Source of the DNA: Clitopilus passeckerianus
Lineage: Eukaryota; Basidiomycota; Agaricomycetes; Agaricales; Entolomataceae
Assembly: GCA_944990035.1 (NCBI GenBank)
Contig: CALYLX010000136.1
Coordinates: 372,001-436,000, forward strand
Direction of reading: 5' to 3'
Length of the DNA: 64,000 nt
Position numbers and translations under genes: made by a program. The stretch's first letter is position 1; each line of letters begins with the position of its first letter. A model generated the notes under the pieces. That model saw only the letters and a program-made list of their open reading frames with translations. It ran no database searches and was not told the DNA's origin. This document shows, one piece after another, positions 1-11,746 of this stretch.

Positions 1-2056
1 ATCTATCGGTGTCCGTTATCAGAGTGCAATAGCCTTTTACTTACATGATTGGTAGGTTCATCCAACAACAGCAGGTCGGCGTTGTATAGCATAGCCCTGG
101 CAAGCTCGAGCTTCATCTTCCATCCTCCTGAGAGTCCTCCAACAACTTCAGGTTGGCGCTCGTCGTCGAAGCCTACTTCAAGTAATTGCGCCTGAATTTT
201 GGATCGAGGAACGTCGGCCAAGGCCTTGTCTGATATTGAACTGTCAGTAGCAGTTTCGGAGGGTAGAGAATGGTCCCCACCTGATGCCACGAAATCTAGG
301 ACACTGAGAGAGGTGTCCTCTCCTTGGAGGGCATGTTCGACCATGACGCAACGTAATTGGGATTGAGGGGGGAAATTCTCCACCTTGCCTTCCATCAATT
401 GTCGCATAAGTGTCGACTTTCCAGCTCCATTTGGACCGAGAATGCCGTATCGTCGACCACGAATGAGTCGGAGGGTGGTGTGCGAAAGAAGAAGGAGAGT
501 TCCGTAGGCAAGGGAGAAAAGGGTGTTGCAAAGAACTTCACCCTCAACGTCCGCTTGGACTGTGGCGCCAAACTTCGCCTAACAAAGAAGGTATAAATCT
601 CAATGGATAGAGTCTCAATGAAAAAAACCTAACCTCATCTTCAGCTAGGTACTCTGATCGCACAGCTTCGGAATACTTGGATGCCTCCTCGGGGCTGGCC
701 CAAATATTCATATAAACACCAACACAACGCTCCCATGTGCCTTTCTCGAAATTACGCTTAAATACCAAATCGGCAACAAGAGCCGCCTGGAACTCCAAAG
801 ATTTGACGAGTAGGCGGTACTTGGGCGTTTTGCCAAAGCACAATGATCCGGGCAGGTGGGACAAGAGCTTAGCAGTAGCATCCTGAACCTCTTTGGCGAC
901 GTCACGATGTGAAGAAGGAGGGCCATTCACAGATGCACCCGACTTCAACAGGACCTGTAAAGCGGTTTCTGCGAAGGCGCGGACGTCTGGGAATGCAGCA
1001 GAAGTAGCGATACGCTGAACCCCTTCTACGAGGGGACTGAGGTAGGTAGCAGCCACCTTGGGATCGCGGACGAGCTTGACTAAGTTCTCGATGACCATGA
1101 CTGTGCGACGTTGGACTTCCATGCTCCTGTCATTCAGAGCACGGAGGAGGAGAGGAACGAGTACCGCGAGTGCGGGAGCGGTAACCTCGGCGACGAAAGT
1201 TTGGGAGGAAAGTGCCTTCATACATACCGGAACAGTATCTGGTTCAGCCATGCACTGCACAAGGGCAGGGATATGTGGTGTAAGATCGGGGTTGGCAAGC
1301 GTGGCGCACAAGGAGGTTGCACATTTTCGTGCAGCCGTGGATACCTTTTGTCATTGTTAAACGTGGGTTCCTCGTTGATCGAATCGGTAATAACTTACCT
1401 CAGCCTTTGTATCGTGCATAGAATCCGACACCTTGGGCAACAACGTTCCCAGCTGCTCGGCGACTTGTTGTCTGGCAGGGGTAACAAACAGCTTGAATGC
1501 GTCCAAAACTCCAATCTTCGTTTTCCACTTTCCAGCTTTGAGGATTGGCTCAAGTACTTCAAATACCAAACCGGTCGATTCCGGAGGGAAGAGCTTGAGA
1601 ATCATCTTAACGGCAGTGGTGGCCGCTGCTTTCACAACTTCTCCCTTATCCATATAGAGTTCGAATAACAGGTTCAGAGAAGGAAGTAGAAGAGGGGCGG
1701 CAGGTGCTCCAAGGATACTGGCAAGGGATTGAAAAGCGATAGCGGCAGATTCCCGTTCATAGCCGGACTTCTTATTGGAGCCAAAACCATGAAGGGTATC
1801 AAGAACGCCAGAGCTCCTGTAGTCACGAAGTCAGAGGTGCACGAGGAAGTATATAGTATTTATACGCACTGTAAGCTCTGAGGTCCAACTTTCAGCACTA
1901 AACGTGCAATTTTATCTCCAGCGGCCTTTGCATCTGTGTGGTAGTTTGAGTTAAGCAATGAGCTGATACAAGTGGATGATCGCGGTTACCTGGAGAGGTG
2001 GGCGCTGTCTTTAGGGCCTCAAATAGAGGCGCAAACTCGTTTCCTTGGTTGTCCAT
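1..2056 (-). CDS. eEF3/New1-family ABC-F ATPase, 3' part cut by the window edge
   Basis: A cytosolic ribosome-associated ATPase of the fungal elongation factor 3 family. The start is the ATG at 2056, reading MDNQGNEFAPLFEALKT. Helical HEAT-like repeats follow, encoded between about 2056 and 660 (for example TFVAEVTAPALAVLVPLLLR). The first ABC domain has Walker A GILGPNGAGKST (around 411-446), signature LSGGWKMKLELARA (around 100-141) and Walker B LLLLDEPTNH (around 51-80). The second ABC domain and the C terminus lie outside the window. Four introns are visible, near 597-640, 1312-1400, 1815-1870 and 1930-1990. Reading through the intron near 600 restores a continuous frame into VEGEVLCNTLFSLAYG. 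The length and sequence N-terminal to the ABC domain could fit either eEF3 proper or the New1/Elf1 paralogue, and I cannot separate the two by eye. The family assignment is very secure. Confidence 0.93.
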
Positions 2057-2510
2057 AGTCGATACAGGTGACATAACGATTAATCGAGGATATGCAGAGA
2101 ATTATTCCAAAGCTGATTCTAGTAGATGATGGATATCCTTGCTTCCTGAGAAGCTCTATATTTAGGCGTTGATAACAGACGATTAGGTATCAAAGACGGT
2201 GCTGCTGCCGAGTGTTGAAATCTGTAGGTCGACGGGGTCGACGGTTTGGAATGAGGACGCCCGAGAATTGGCGGTGCAGAACGTTTACAAGTAGGCCGAT
2301 GATCACAAAAACTTTTTGCCGAACGAACGTGGGACATTCCTTCCTTTCTGGTTGGTGGATAAGATAAAAATCAAATGCTCTCGCTCCCGTTTGGATTCGC
2401 TCAAGTATTGCGAATAAGTAGTCAGTCAATGTTCTGTATTCCATCAACACAACCGAAAACATATATATCGCAAAATCAAGTCTATATGTATATATAAGCA
2501 TTCCAACTCT
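2057..2510. other. Intergenic, 454 bp, AT-rich
   Basis: Upstream region of the eEF3/New1 gene and downstream region of the acyltransferase gene, both on the minus strand. It contains TATATA-type runs near 2461-2497, next to the acyltransferase stop. No convincing coding sequence is seen; the short open frames lack recognisable domains. Confidence 0.6.
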
Positions 2511-4606
2511 TTAAATGTCGTCTTCAGGATAATCCATCTCATCATACAAACGCAAGGTCTCGTTCCAATCCCTCTTTCGGCGACGCTTGAGCGAGAAATA
2601 TCTCGCCGTGCTATCCCAAGTGCCCCTCACACGCCCCTTCTCCTTGCCACCTGCCTTAGCATAGAAAAGTTCTGGATCCTCCGGTAAACCAACACCATTG
2701 ATGGCCAATTCCATGACACGACTATGGAGGTCCTTTCGAGTCTCGTATATCTTCTTCAACGCCGGTTGACCAACCCGGAGCAGCCTGAGCAACGTTGTAA
2801 ATGCTCGGAAGGAGGCAACGGCATCTTCAAACCAACGTAGCGTCATCCACATGAAAGCTGGTACAAGGATAACGGTGAAGGGCGCGATCGAGCCCGTGAA
2901 GAATACAGTTATGATCCATACGCCCAGGCCAGAGAAAAGGCCGTACACAAGCTTGTATTGTGCAATTTCATCCCATGTGTCAAAAATGGGTCCGGTTTTC
3001 TTGAAGTTGTGAACGGCGTAGAAGGTCGTTGCAAATATAGGGACCCATAGCACCAGGCCTGGAAGGGAGAGAATGAAAAGGAATATAGACCATACGAGTC
3101 GGAGTGACATTCTTGACAGTACGGTTTGTGTGGGGAGGGGACGACGAATACGGTCGTCCTTCAATCCCCAAGCAGAGAGTTGGTCTTGATATATCTGATA
3201 TTATATTAGTGATATGGACTAGATGACGAGTTGGGTCGGCAAACCATTAAGTCATGCCTGAGCTTCCGCAGGTCCGCAATATCATGTTGGCCGTCACCTT
3301 CACCAGTTGTAAGTTCATTATCTGTCGTGTCGGTATCCGAGGATGTTGTATGGGTCAATCGGAATGCATCCAAGAAACTTCGGATGGTTCGAACATGATC
3401 ACCAAGGGTCATTCGTGTGCCCAAAGGAGCGTACATCCGTGCTGCCAACTTAGCAACGCGAATTAGTTCCCAAGAAGGTGAGTCAATGGTACCAGAACTG
3501 ATGGATTTGTGGATGGTAGAAGTCACAGAACGAATCTCGTTAAAGTCGACCGGTGCGAGCAACTCCTTATTGTCCTATATATTTTGTCGTGGTCAATGGT
3601 GAATCATTGAAGCTCGTAAGAGGTGACTGCACCTTCGCCCGAAACGTAAGCGGCTCATGGAAAGTCACAAGCACATCGGAGCGGAAATGTTGGCGATGCC
3701 TTGTTCGTTGAGACGACTGCAGGTGAACAAAGTAGGGACATCTTACATATATGTGACTGAACAGGTCAACACAGAGATCTCGAAATCAGGATTTGACCGG
3801 TTCCTTGAGAGGACGTCCGAAACAAGTCGGGCCACTTGGGAGAAGGGCTGGTGAGTTGCACGGATAAAGCTAAGTTCCTTGTAATGCATACCTCCTGTCT
3901 TGAGAGGAGCAATAGTAGGGTGATATCTACTCATTCCTTCCGGGAATACACAAACAGCATCACCGACTTCAAGAGCCTGCGGCGTATTCAGGTCAAGTTC
4001 ATTTCCAATGAAGAATAACAAGCTCCCCACCTCCATGAGTTTAAGCATTGCATCAGAATTGTCCGCAGAACCATCATTTGAGTCCTTCCTCCTCTTAATA
4101 GGGACCGTTCCAGCGGACTCGATCAGCCAACTCGTAAAAGTCTTGCGCCCGAACTGGGTTGCCTTCGCAGTCAAGCGTAGCATGTTGCGTTTCTAGAGAA
4201 GGCCTATGAGTCCCGCATTTTGTAGTTAAATTGTAAGTGCTAACCCTAGAAGGGATGGAGGTGACCAGAAGTCTGTTGCACAGTCAACATGATGCCTTAA
4301 GCCAACTGGAACTTGTGGACGTACAGAGCATCGGTCAAAGAGTTGCTATGGTTCGCGCATACAATGCTAAGCCACCTATGAGTACCGTTTCTTGCTAAAT
4401 TCCGGGACTTGACCCTCACCATGGTTTGCCAGTCTGGGGTATGTACTGCGTATTCTCCACCACAATGGTGCCGTAGAAGATCTTGAGCACAAACTTAAAC
4501 AGTAGCCTGATTACAGTTTTCAGAGCCGCTTTATTCATAATAGATTGTGAATTTACCTTATAAGAAGGTAGGACCATGGCGCCGGGGAGCCCTTCAGCTG
4601 GTTCAT
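2511..4606 (-). CDS. Glycerol-3-phosphate / dihydroxyacetone-phosphate sn-1 acyltransferase (Sct1/Gpt2 family)
   Basis: An ER or lipid-droplet membrane enzyme that transfers an acyl chain to glycerol-3-phosphate or DHAP, the first step of glycerolipid synthesis. Exon 1 is only 50 nt (4557-4606, starting MNQLKGSPAPW). A 50 nt intron (4507-4556) joins it in frame to LLFKFVLKIFYGTIVVEN. The catalytic motif reads NHSNSLTD, with the His-x5-Asp spacing of this family (compare HANQFVD in yeast). The second acyltransferase block reads VCVFPEGMSRYHPTIAPLK. The C-terminal third carries hydrophobic segments (LRLVWSIFLFILSLPGLVLW, LVYGLFSGLGVWIITVFF, FTVILVPAFMWMTL), followed by a basic tail ending in EDDI. 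About five introns interrupt the gene. It diverges from RRP12 with only 111 bp between the two start codons. Function is inferred from family motifs. Confidence 0.9.
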
Positions 4607-4717
4607 GCGCGGCAGGCAAAGAAGCTCTGAAGTGGAGTGACGGAACCAGATTGATCGAGAAGTCCTCCTAGATGACTAAGCAAAATTTTGGATAGATCTC
4701 CTTCGACCATCCCAACA
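4607..4717. promoter_or_regulatory. Compact divergent promoter, acyltransferase / RRP12
   Basis: Only 111 bp separate the two divergent start codons, so both transcripts must start within or very near this interval. No recognisable operator was picked out. Confidence 0.6.
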
Positions 4718-7700
4718 ATGGAGGAGGCTTTGACAAGGATTAGGCCCCATACTTCTTCATCTCTTGCGCACCAGAAGACACCAGCGACGTTGCTGGTAGC
4801 CTTGGAGGCGACTTTCCAAGAACAGAGCACAGATTCAACACCTACAGCGTATTTTGCAACACTTTTGACCACACTTGATGGCACAATCCAGAAAATATCG
4901 TCAGGCTCGGACGAATCTGAGCTACTCTATGCAGAGCTCTATCTGCTTGCTTTGATTATACCGTTCGTTCCAGCACCTGTGATTCGAACGAATCTATCAA
5001 CTACAAGTCAACTTACCGCACCTTTATTCCGCACTTTGCACCCACAAGCACCAGCACTACGATCCCAATTAACAATTTACGACCATGTTTTCCGTGCACT
5101 CGATCGATCACAGCTAGATGCACCAAACTTGCGACAGTGTTTCGCCTCGGTGCTTGAACTATGCGTTGATCCTCGCCCGAAAGTTCGCAAAAAGGCAGCA
5201 GAGCTAGTGAAGGATGTTCTTGCATCACCGCCTGCACCCCTTTCGCGGCACCCTTATGCAGAACGGGTATCGACATGGGTGAACAAGGTCCTAACCGAAG
5301 TCGGTACAGGACCTCGTGTCGGTCAATCAAAAGGCGGAAAGCAGTCTGACACTGGCTCCGAAACTGCCATCCATGTCATCGCGTTCCTGCGACCTGTGCT
5401 TGTCCATCTTCCAGCAACCGTGAGTTATTGCTTTCTCACTGTTACTCCCATTAACACACCCCCTAGGCGCTGCCGTCAGTCACCAGCTTGCTCCTGACGC
5501 TTCCACGCTTGGGCAATCCATACCTCTCCCAATCCGTCTATAATCTTCTCTCCGATCTCCTCACGCACCTAGAAGACGACGATTGTTTCACTTGTGGAGG
5601 AGTAGCAGAAGTTCTTAATGTTATCCTCTCATCTTCCCCAACAAAATCCGACACTATTCTTTCTCCAGCATGGGTTCAACTTGTCGGGCACGCCTTCTCC
5701 ATCTACAAAACGGATGATCAGCAGTCTTATTCCAGTGAACTCATGAAGTTTGGAAGACAGTCTGGGACTTCCTAGACTCGGCAAATGCGCCGACCAGACA
5801 AGCAGCAGCAGAATCTCTAGGCATGCTCTGCGGTTGCTTCAACAAGGAGATAATAAATGATACTCTCCAGCAGCAGCAAACCAACCACGGCCTCAACAAG
5901 ATAGTCACCCAAATTTCAAAGGCTTTTGATTCCCTGGCATATGCCCGTGCGATGCCGGAGTTGTTGTCGCTCATTTCTTCGGCCTTGAGGGGTCTGAAGT
6001 ATCGACCTACGCCTACTTCAGGAGCCGCAGCAGAAGTGCTTCTCCTTCCTCTTGTCACCAAGATCGGAGAGACGAGGGTCCAGAAGGGTTTTGAATTTAA
6101 AGAGAGTGCAGATGCTACTCTTGGTGTCGCCATGGAGGTCCTTGGACCTGAGGTACTCTTAAAGGCATTACCTCTGAACTTAGAACCTGCCGATCGGTGA
6201 GTTTTTGATTCCGACGGCATGAGATAGTGCCTGAACTTCCAACAGAAAAGCGGGAAAAGAGCCTCGTGCATTCCTACTGCCTCTTCTTATCCATCCGCAC
6301 CCTTCTCCCCTGAGCCACTTCGTATCCTACTTCGTCCCGATGAGCGAACGCATGTTCGACCTGCAATCGACTGCTGAGGCCGAAGGCCGTCAATCCGAAG
6401 CCAAGGTCTGGAGTGTGCTAATCTCGCAGATCTGGTCTGGCCTGGTTGGATATTGCCACGTTACGCCCGATCTCCCTCAGGTGCTTCCTCTCTCCAATAG
6501 TGGTTGCAGCTGCTGATTCTCATGCGTCTAGGGATTGACTGCTTCCTTTGCTCAACTCCTCTCCCAACTCCTCTACAGCCAGCCCGAGCTTAGACCTGCA
6601 GTTCTCAGAGCCCTCAAGGTTATGGTTGAATCGAACGTCGCGGTTACAAACCCTCCGCTTGAGGACGCCCCTATCTGGGATCCAGCCTATCTTACCGTCG
6701 CTGGGAAGAATGTTGAGTTCCTCCGCTCTCAAGTAGAAAGCTGGCTCGCCGTATTCTTCAATGTCTTCGATGCGACCGACAAGGATGCCCGTGGGCATGT
6801 TGGGGATGTGATTAGCGTATGGGCTTCAATTGCTGGAGAGGAGGTATGGTCGTCTCCTAGATCAGTTACCCTACGGATGATCCTGATTGCTGGCTGAAAA
6901 GGCTATTTCCAAAGCATACGCAAAAGTCCTAGGTCTCTTCAAGGGTGCTGTCAATGGCATGGCAAAAGAGGGGCAGGCAGGAGCTCAAGCACACGTTGTG
7001 GCTACTACGCAAGACATTCTCCTCGTGCTTCTTCCGTATCTCTCGGCTTCGGATTCAAGTGCACTGTTCCAGATCTGCCTCTCTTCTGAGATTCTTCTGG
7101 CCAAGGATAATGCGATACAGAAACGAGGATACAAGATTCTTACCAAGCTGGCCAAGGCTGGGAAATTTGCTCTAGAGGCAGAGGCAGTTTTCCGCCAGCT
7201 GGACGAACTCTCAGATGGAATGGCCGCTGCTGCGAAGAAGGTCGGGATATCTCTTTCGTAAAAGTTATCACAACTGACATTTACTCAACAGGATCGTTTC
7301 AACTTAATTGCTCTGCTTGTCCCGTTTCTGTCGTCTTCCCAATTGTATATCATCCCTTCGTTAATCCCAGAAGCGGTTTTGGGCACGAAAGAGCCTTCGG
7401 ATAAAGCCAGAACAGCCGCCTTCGAGCTCATCTTGGCTATAGCCTCCAGAATGAATCAAGGTGGCATCATCAAGAGTAGTCTTATTGATGGTATGGACGA
7501 GGACAATGCAAGCGACCGTCAGTATTTTAACTGTGGCGCTTCGGTATTTTTACGTTAACCCATCTTGAAAATAGGCACGGCCAGTCTTGAAGAATTTGTA
7601 ACAATGCTTGCAGGAGGTCTTGCTGCCAGTCCGCATATGATCAGTGCAACAGTGACCGCCATTTCTCGGATCGTCTTCGAGTATAAAGGTCTGTCTCTTT

Positions 7701-8966
7701 CGTCCATACCACTCTTTGTGCAGGCATTCATTATTGGGAAGACACCATTTCGACGAAAATGCACAATGAGATCTTTACCACCCTCCTCGTTTTCGTCACG
7801 TCTAACAACCGTGAAATCGTAAAATCAGTGCTTGGGTACGTCAAACTCGCTATCCACACGCTTCCTATCGAAGTTATCAAGCCACACCTCCACGAGCTCG
7901 TACCTGCTCTTCTGACGTGGTCTCACGATCACAAAAATCATTTCAAGGCCAAGGTGCGACATGTCTTCGAGCGAATGATCAGGAGGTTCGGGTGGGAGGA
8001 CGTGGACACGTGCGCCCAGGGAGAGGATGCTTCAAAGGTGCTTGTAAACATAAAAAAGAGGAAGGATAGAGCCAAGAGGAAGAAGCAGGCGAAGGCTGGG
8101 GAAGAGGACGAAGACGAAGATGAGCAGGTTTGTATCGAATATCCTCCACCAATTATTCGCGGCGCTAAACCATACACTGCTAGCTGGCGAACAAGCCTCG
8201 TACAGGCGATGCCTTTGAAGATGTGCTGTATGGGAGTGAAAGCGAGGATGAGGGTTCTGAGGAGGAGGAAGAACAGCCAGCAAAGGTGGCAAAGAGAAAA
8301 GGTGGCAAGGACTTCGGGCCAAGGCTCCGCATGGATGAAGACGAACCAATGGATTTACTTCATGGGGCATCATCCCGTATCATGAGTAGGTCGCCAACAA
8401 CCTTCCCCATCGTTTGGGCGCTTAGGCAGATCTACAGCTTCCGATAATCAACGCCGCCGCAAGCCCGGTCAGGACGCATCCCGCTTCAAGACGGATGAAA
8501 ATACCGGAAAGATGATCATAGATGATGGCGCAGCTTCAGATAATGAGGAGGCTGATACCGCTGCTGCTGTTGATGAAGCTGGTGCTGCCTACAAGGAATC
8601 GTTGACTTCAGTGGACGGATTCACAAGAGGTCCCAATGGCCGGGTCAAATTCCATAAAGATACCAAGAAACGAAGAAGGGAGGCCGAAGACGATATGGAT
8701 GTCGATATGGGCGACTCAACGGCGTCTGGGAAGCACAAGAAATCAAACAAGAAGGACGAGCCTCGTGTCGGACATGAGTTCAAGGCCAAGGTGATTTTTA
8801 TCTCGGCTGTTTACCGTAACGTTGCTGAGATTATTCACAGAAAGCTGGTGGTGATGTCAAGAAAAATGGAGTGGATCCGTATGCATATTTGTCGTTATCG
8901 CAGGCTGCAGGCAAGAAGGGCGGACGGGGTAAGAGACAGAAGATCGGTATTGTTGGAAAGCGATGA
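4718..8966 (+). CDS. RRP12: RRP12-like ribosome biogenesis factor, one apparent frameshift
   Basis: A nucleolar HEAT-repeat protein needed for maturation and export of pre-ribosomes. It starts MEEALTRIRPHTSSS at 4718. The long alpha-helical repeat region includes VCRKK-type basic turns such as DPRPKVRKKAAELVKD and the central NUC173-like stretch. The acidic and basic C-terminal region reads EDVLYGSESEDEGSEEEEEQ. The protein ends DPYAYLSLSQAAGKKGGRGK, then RQKIGIVGKR and TGA at 8966, typical of Rrp12. Eight or more short introns reconnect in phase. At about 5748 the frame ending SYSSELMK must shift by one base to continue as VWKTVWDFLDSANAPTRQAA. No splice site there explains it, so one base appears to be missing (AAG GTT would fit; AAGTT is present). 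It converges on the PAC2 gene, with 64 bp between the stops. Confidence 0.93.
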
Positions 8967-9030
8967 TAGATTGCTGTTTATATTCTCCGCCACATCCCAA
9001 TCTATCTTCAGGTCTAAATTACTTCACAAA

Positions 9031-10039
9031 TCACCCGTAAAGTGTTTGCTCGTGAGGTGTCCCGAATAATCCCTGCCTCCAGCTACTTGGTTCTCTCCAC
9101 CGCTCTAGCTCGTGTCCAATAACTTTAGCTGTGACTGCAGCCAATAATCTCGCGTCCCCTCTATTGTCACCTTCCACTACGAAATGCAACAAGCTGGCGG
9201 TTGGGATATTCCAATCACCCGATAGCGAGATGAGAATTCGTCGAGTTAATCCACCTCCTGGGATGAATGGTATCGATGTGTTATGTTCAGACTTGCGTTC
9301 ATTCGGGAACTGTGGAATCGAGGAAGTATACGCTGGGATTGGCAGCTCTTCCAGGGATTTGAGTGGAGTTGATACAAGGGACGGGTTATTGGGTGGGAGG
9401 AGTTGGTAGGTTGGAGTACTGAAGGCTATTCAGTATGTTTGTTTAGGGTCCTGAATGTCATGAGAGTTCCTTACAACATCTGCGCATCTGTTCGATTAGT
9501 TAGATCCACTCCCGAAAGAAAGAGCACAGAGCCAAAGCCGGCTTCTTTGATCCACGCCAAAAGATTCGAAACAAAATCTTGTTTCCTGGACTGTTTCCGT
9601 CGGTCAGAAACTCCTCGTCTAAGATAAAACAATATTATAAACCTTGAGTACTGGCGACCTTTGTTGTATCACCATAAAATCCTGATTTTTTCCTCCATAC
9701 ACTTGAGGTCCACAAATTGTGAGTTGCTCGAAGTGGTCAGAGATGGTTCCAGAACGCACGCTCATATGGAGTCGTAACACCATCTTTTCCATCGTCTCGT
9801 CCACCGACTACGGGAACGAAGTATTCGGGGTCAAGGACCGCGATGTGTTCTAGCGAATGAGACGCTATCAGGAGATCCACGGCAAGCTGGCCAACGTTGG
9901 CTGTTGAAACAACAGGCTAAGGCGGACAGAGGTCAGGCAATCGAGCTCATCAATGTAGAAACACATAGAAACCAACGACAATCAGCAGCTTGCCGGCGTA
10001 GTCAATTCCAGGCGCCTTTGGGTAAACGAACGGAGGCAT
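9031..10039 (-). CDS. ADD66: Proteasome assembly chaperone 2 (PSMG2/Add66 family)
   Basis: A cytosolic chaperone that, with its PAC1 partner, assembles the 20S alpha ring. The start at 10039 reads MPPFVYPKAPGIDYAGKLLI. The next exon has VSTANVGQLAVDLLIASHS, the conserved NVGQLA block of PSMG2. Then VLDPEYFVPVVGGRDDGKDG and TTPYELYGGKNQDFMVIQQR follow; the last segment requires an intron of about 53 nt ending just before TGTATGG. SPVLK splices on to SRKQDFVSNLLAWIKEAGFG. The C-terminal exon ends EPSSWRQGLFGTPHEQTLYG and TGA at 9031. All joins are in phase. The gene sits between convergent RRP12 and ETF-alpha on the same strand. Confidence 0.88.
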
Positions 10040-10212
10040 TTTGGGTTACTGGGTGCAGGAAGAGATTACGTTGGTAGAGCATTGACAGATTAGATAACTT
10101 CGGGTGCCGAACCCTGTTAGGCTGCGCTCGATTTCACAGAGGAAAATGCATTTATTGAAGAGTCAATCTTAGTAATGTAGTCTATCTCATTCTACAGTGT
10201 ATAGTTCCTGGA

Positions 10213-11378
10213 CTACTTTTGCAGCTTTTTCGTGAGCTCGGGGACGGCTTCAAAGAGGTCAGCAACAAGGCCATAGTCAGCAACTTGGAAGATGGGTGCA
10301 TCGGGATCCTGTGAACGATCTCTCAGTCAGGAAATAGCATATATAAAACAAGGAGACACACCTTGTTGATTGCGACAATCATCTTGGAATCCTTCATGCC
10401 AGCCAGATGTTGAATAGCACCAGAAATACCAACAGCAATGTACAGCTCGGGAGCAACGACCTTGCCCGTCTGTCCCACCTGCAAGGAGTTGTCTGCGTAT
10501 CCGGAATCAACGGCAGCTCTGGATGCTCCAACAGCGGCACCAAGGGCATCAGCAAGAGGGTAAATAGTGGACTGGAAGGTTTCCGCATTCTTCAAGGCGC
10601 GACCTCCGGAGACGACTCGGGAAGCTACACCGAGATCGGGACGGTCTGATTTCGTCAAGGTGGTTTTGATATGTTCTGTCGGTGAATCTGTGGCCTCAAC
10701 AGCTTCAACAGAGGTGGCCTCGGCGTTTCCTGCTTCGTCCGCCGCGGCAGCCGGGAATGCAGTTCCTCGGACGGTGAAGAATTTGACTGGAACGGAGGAT
10801 GGCGCCTTGACAGTAGCGATTGCGTTACCAGCGTAGATGGGGCGCGTGAATGTGGTGCTGCTGGAAGCTTCGTCATGCTCGACCGAAGTGACATCGGCAA
10901 TTGCAGGAGCGTCGAGTTGGGCAGCGACACGGGGTAAGAGCGACTTTGCGAAGGAGGAGGTCGCCGATACGACATGGGTATATTCGGGAGATCCGGAAAG
11001 GAGCTTCACGAGCAGAGGCGAAGCGTTTTCTGGGAGAAGTTGTGCGTACTGGGCGGAAGCGGAATGGACTACTGAAGTCAAGCCTTTCAGCCTATACGCA
11101 TCCAATAGATCATTAGGAAGATCCGAATCAATAGTTAACGAGTCTGCTTACTTCTTTGCATTGTCTACAGCGCTCTGGACATGTTCCGGCGAGCCATAGA
11201 TGAGGCCGGTTACTTTGCCCCCAAGTTGGGTTGCTGCAGTCAGTGCAGATAATGACCCAGAATTAAGGACGCCTTGATCGTGTTCGAGGAGGACAAGTGC
11301 ATGCGTGGATGCTGCTCGTGTTGCAAATGGACGAACAGACAAGGTCCTAGACGCTATAACGAAACGTGAACGGAGCAT
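10213..11378 (-). CDS. ETFA: Electron transfer flavoprotein alpha subunit, mitochondrial
   Basis: The alpha subunit of the FAD-containing heterodimer that passes electrons from acyl-CoA and other matrix dehydrogenases to ETF-ubiquinone oxidoreductase. The start at 11378 reads [20 protein letters not shown], an Arg/Ser-rich mitochondrial presequence. An N-terminal ETF domain follows ([19 protein letters not shown]). The C-terminal FAD-binding domain has [31 protein letters not shown] and [19 protein letters not shown]. The last exon reads [20 protein letters not shown] and ends ELTKKLQK (stop at 10213). Two short introns are seen, near 10312-10362 and 11093-11150. The length of about 350 residues is normal. 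It is divergent from PEX5. Confidence 0.96.
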
Positions 11379-11746
11379 TGTGAGATGAGGAGACCACTGC
11401 AAGGTAGGAGGTTCACCGCCACTCCCAAGTCCGAAAAGAGGAGGGGATCACAGAATCACGTGTCATGTCAAACTCAGTACCGAGCATTGAACCGCAAAAA
11501 CCCAGCGTTCACGGACAAAACTAGAGTATCGGAATGCAAGAAAACTAAAGATTTCAGTCTATAAACACATTGTTGTAGAGATGCTGAGAAGTCAAGAAAG
11601 CCTGACATCGAAAGACCGAACGGTTCGGACATAATGCGGGAATAAATTACCCAATCGGGAACTATCATGAGCGTCTGGAGTTGCCGAAATTGCCGGCTAA
11701 CTATATACCGATTACTGACCAAGTTTGTTGTTGACTACCACCTGAA
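11379..11746. promoter_or_regulatory. Divergent promoter ETF-alpha / PEX5 with a 13 bp palindrome
   Basis: 368 bp between the start codons of two fatty-acid-catabolism genes. A near-perfect inverted repeat, CCGAACGGTTCGG, lies at 11616-11628: 6 bp arms around a single G, and CCG...CGG ends that resemble Zn2Cys6 factor sites in an everted arrangement. No coding signal is seen. Confidence 0.55.
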
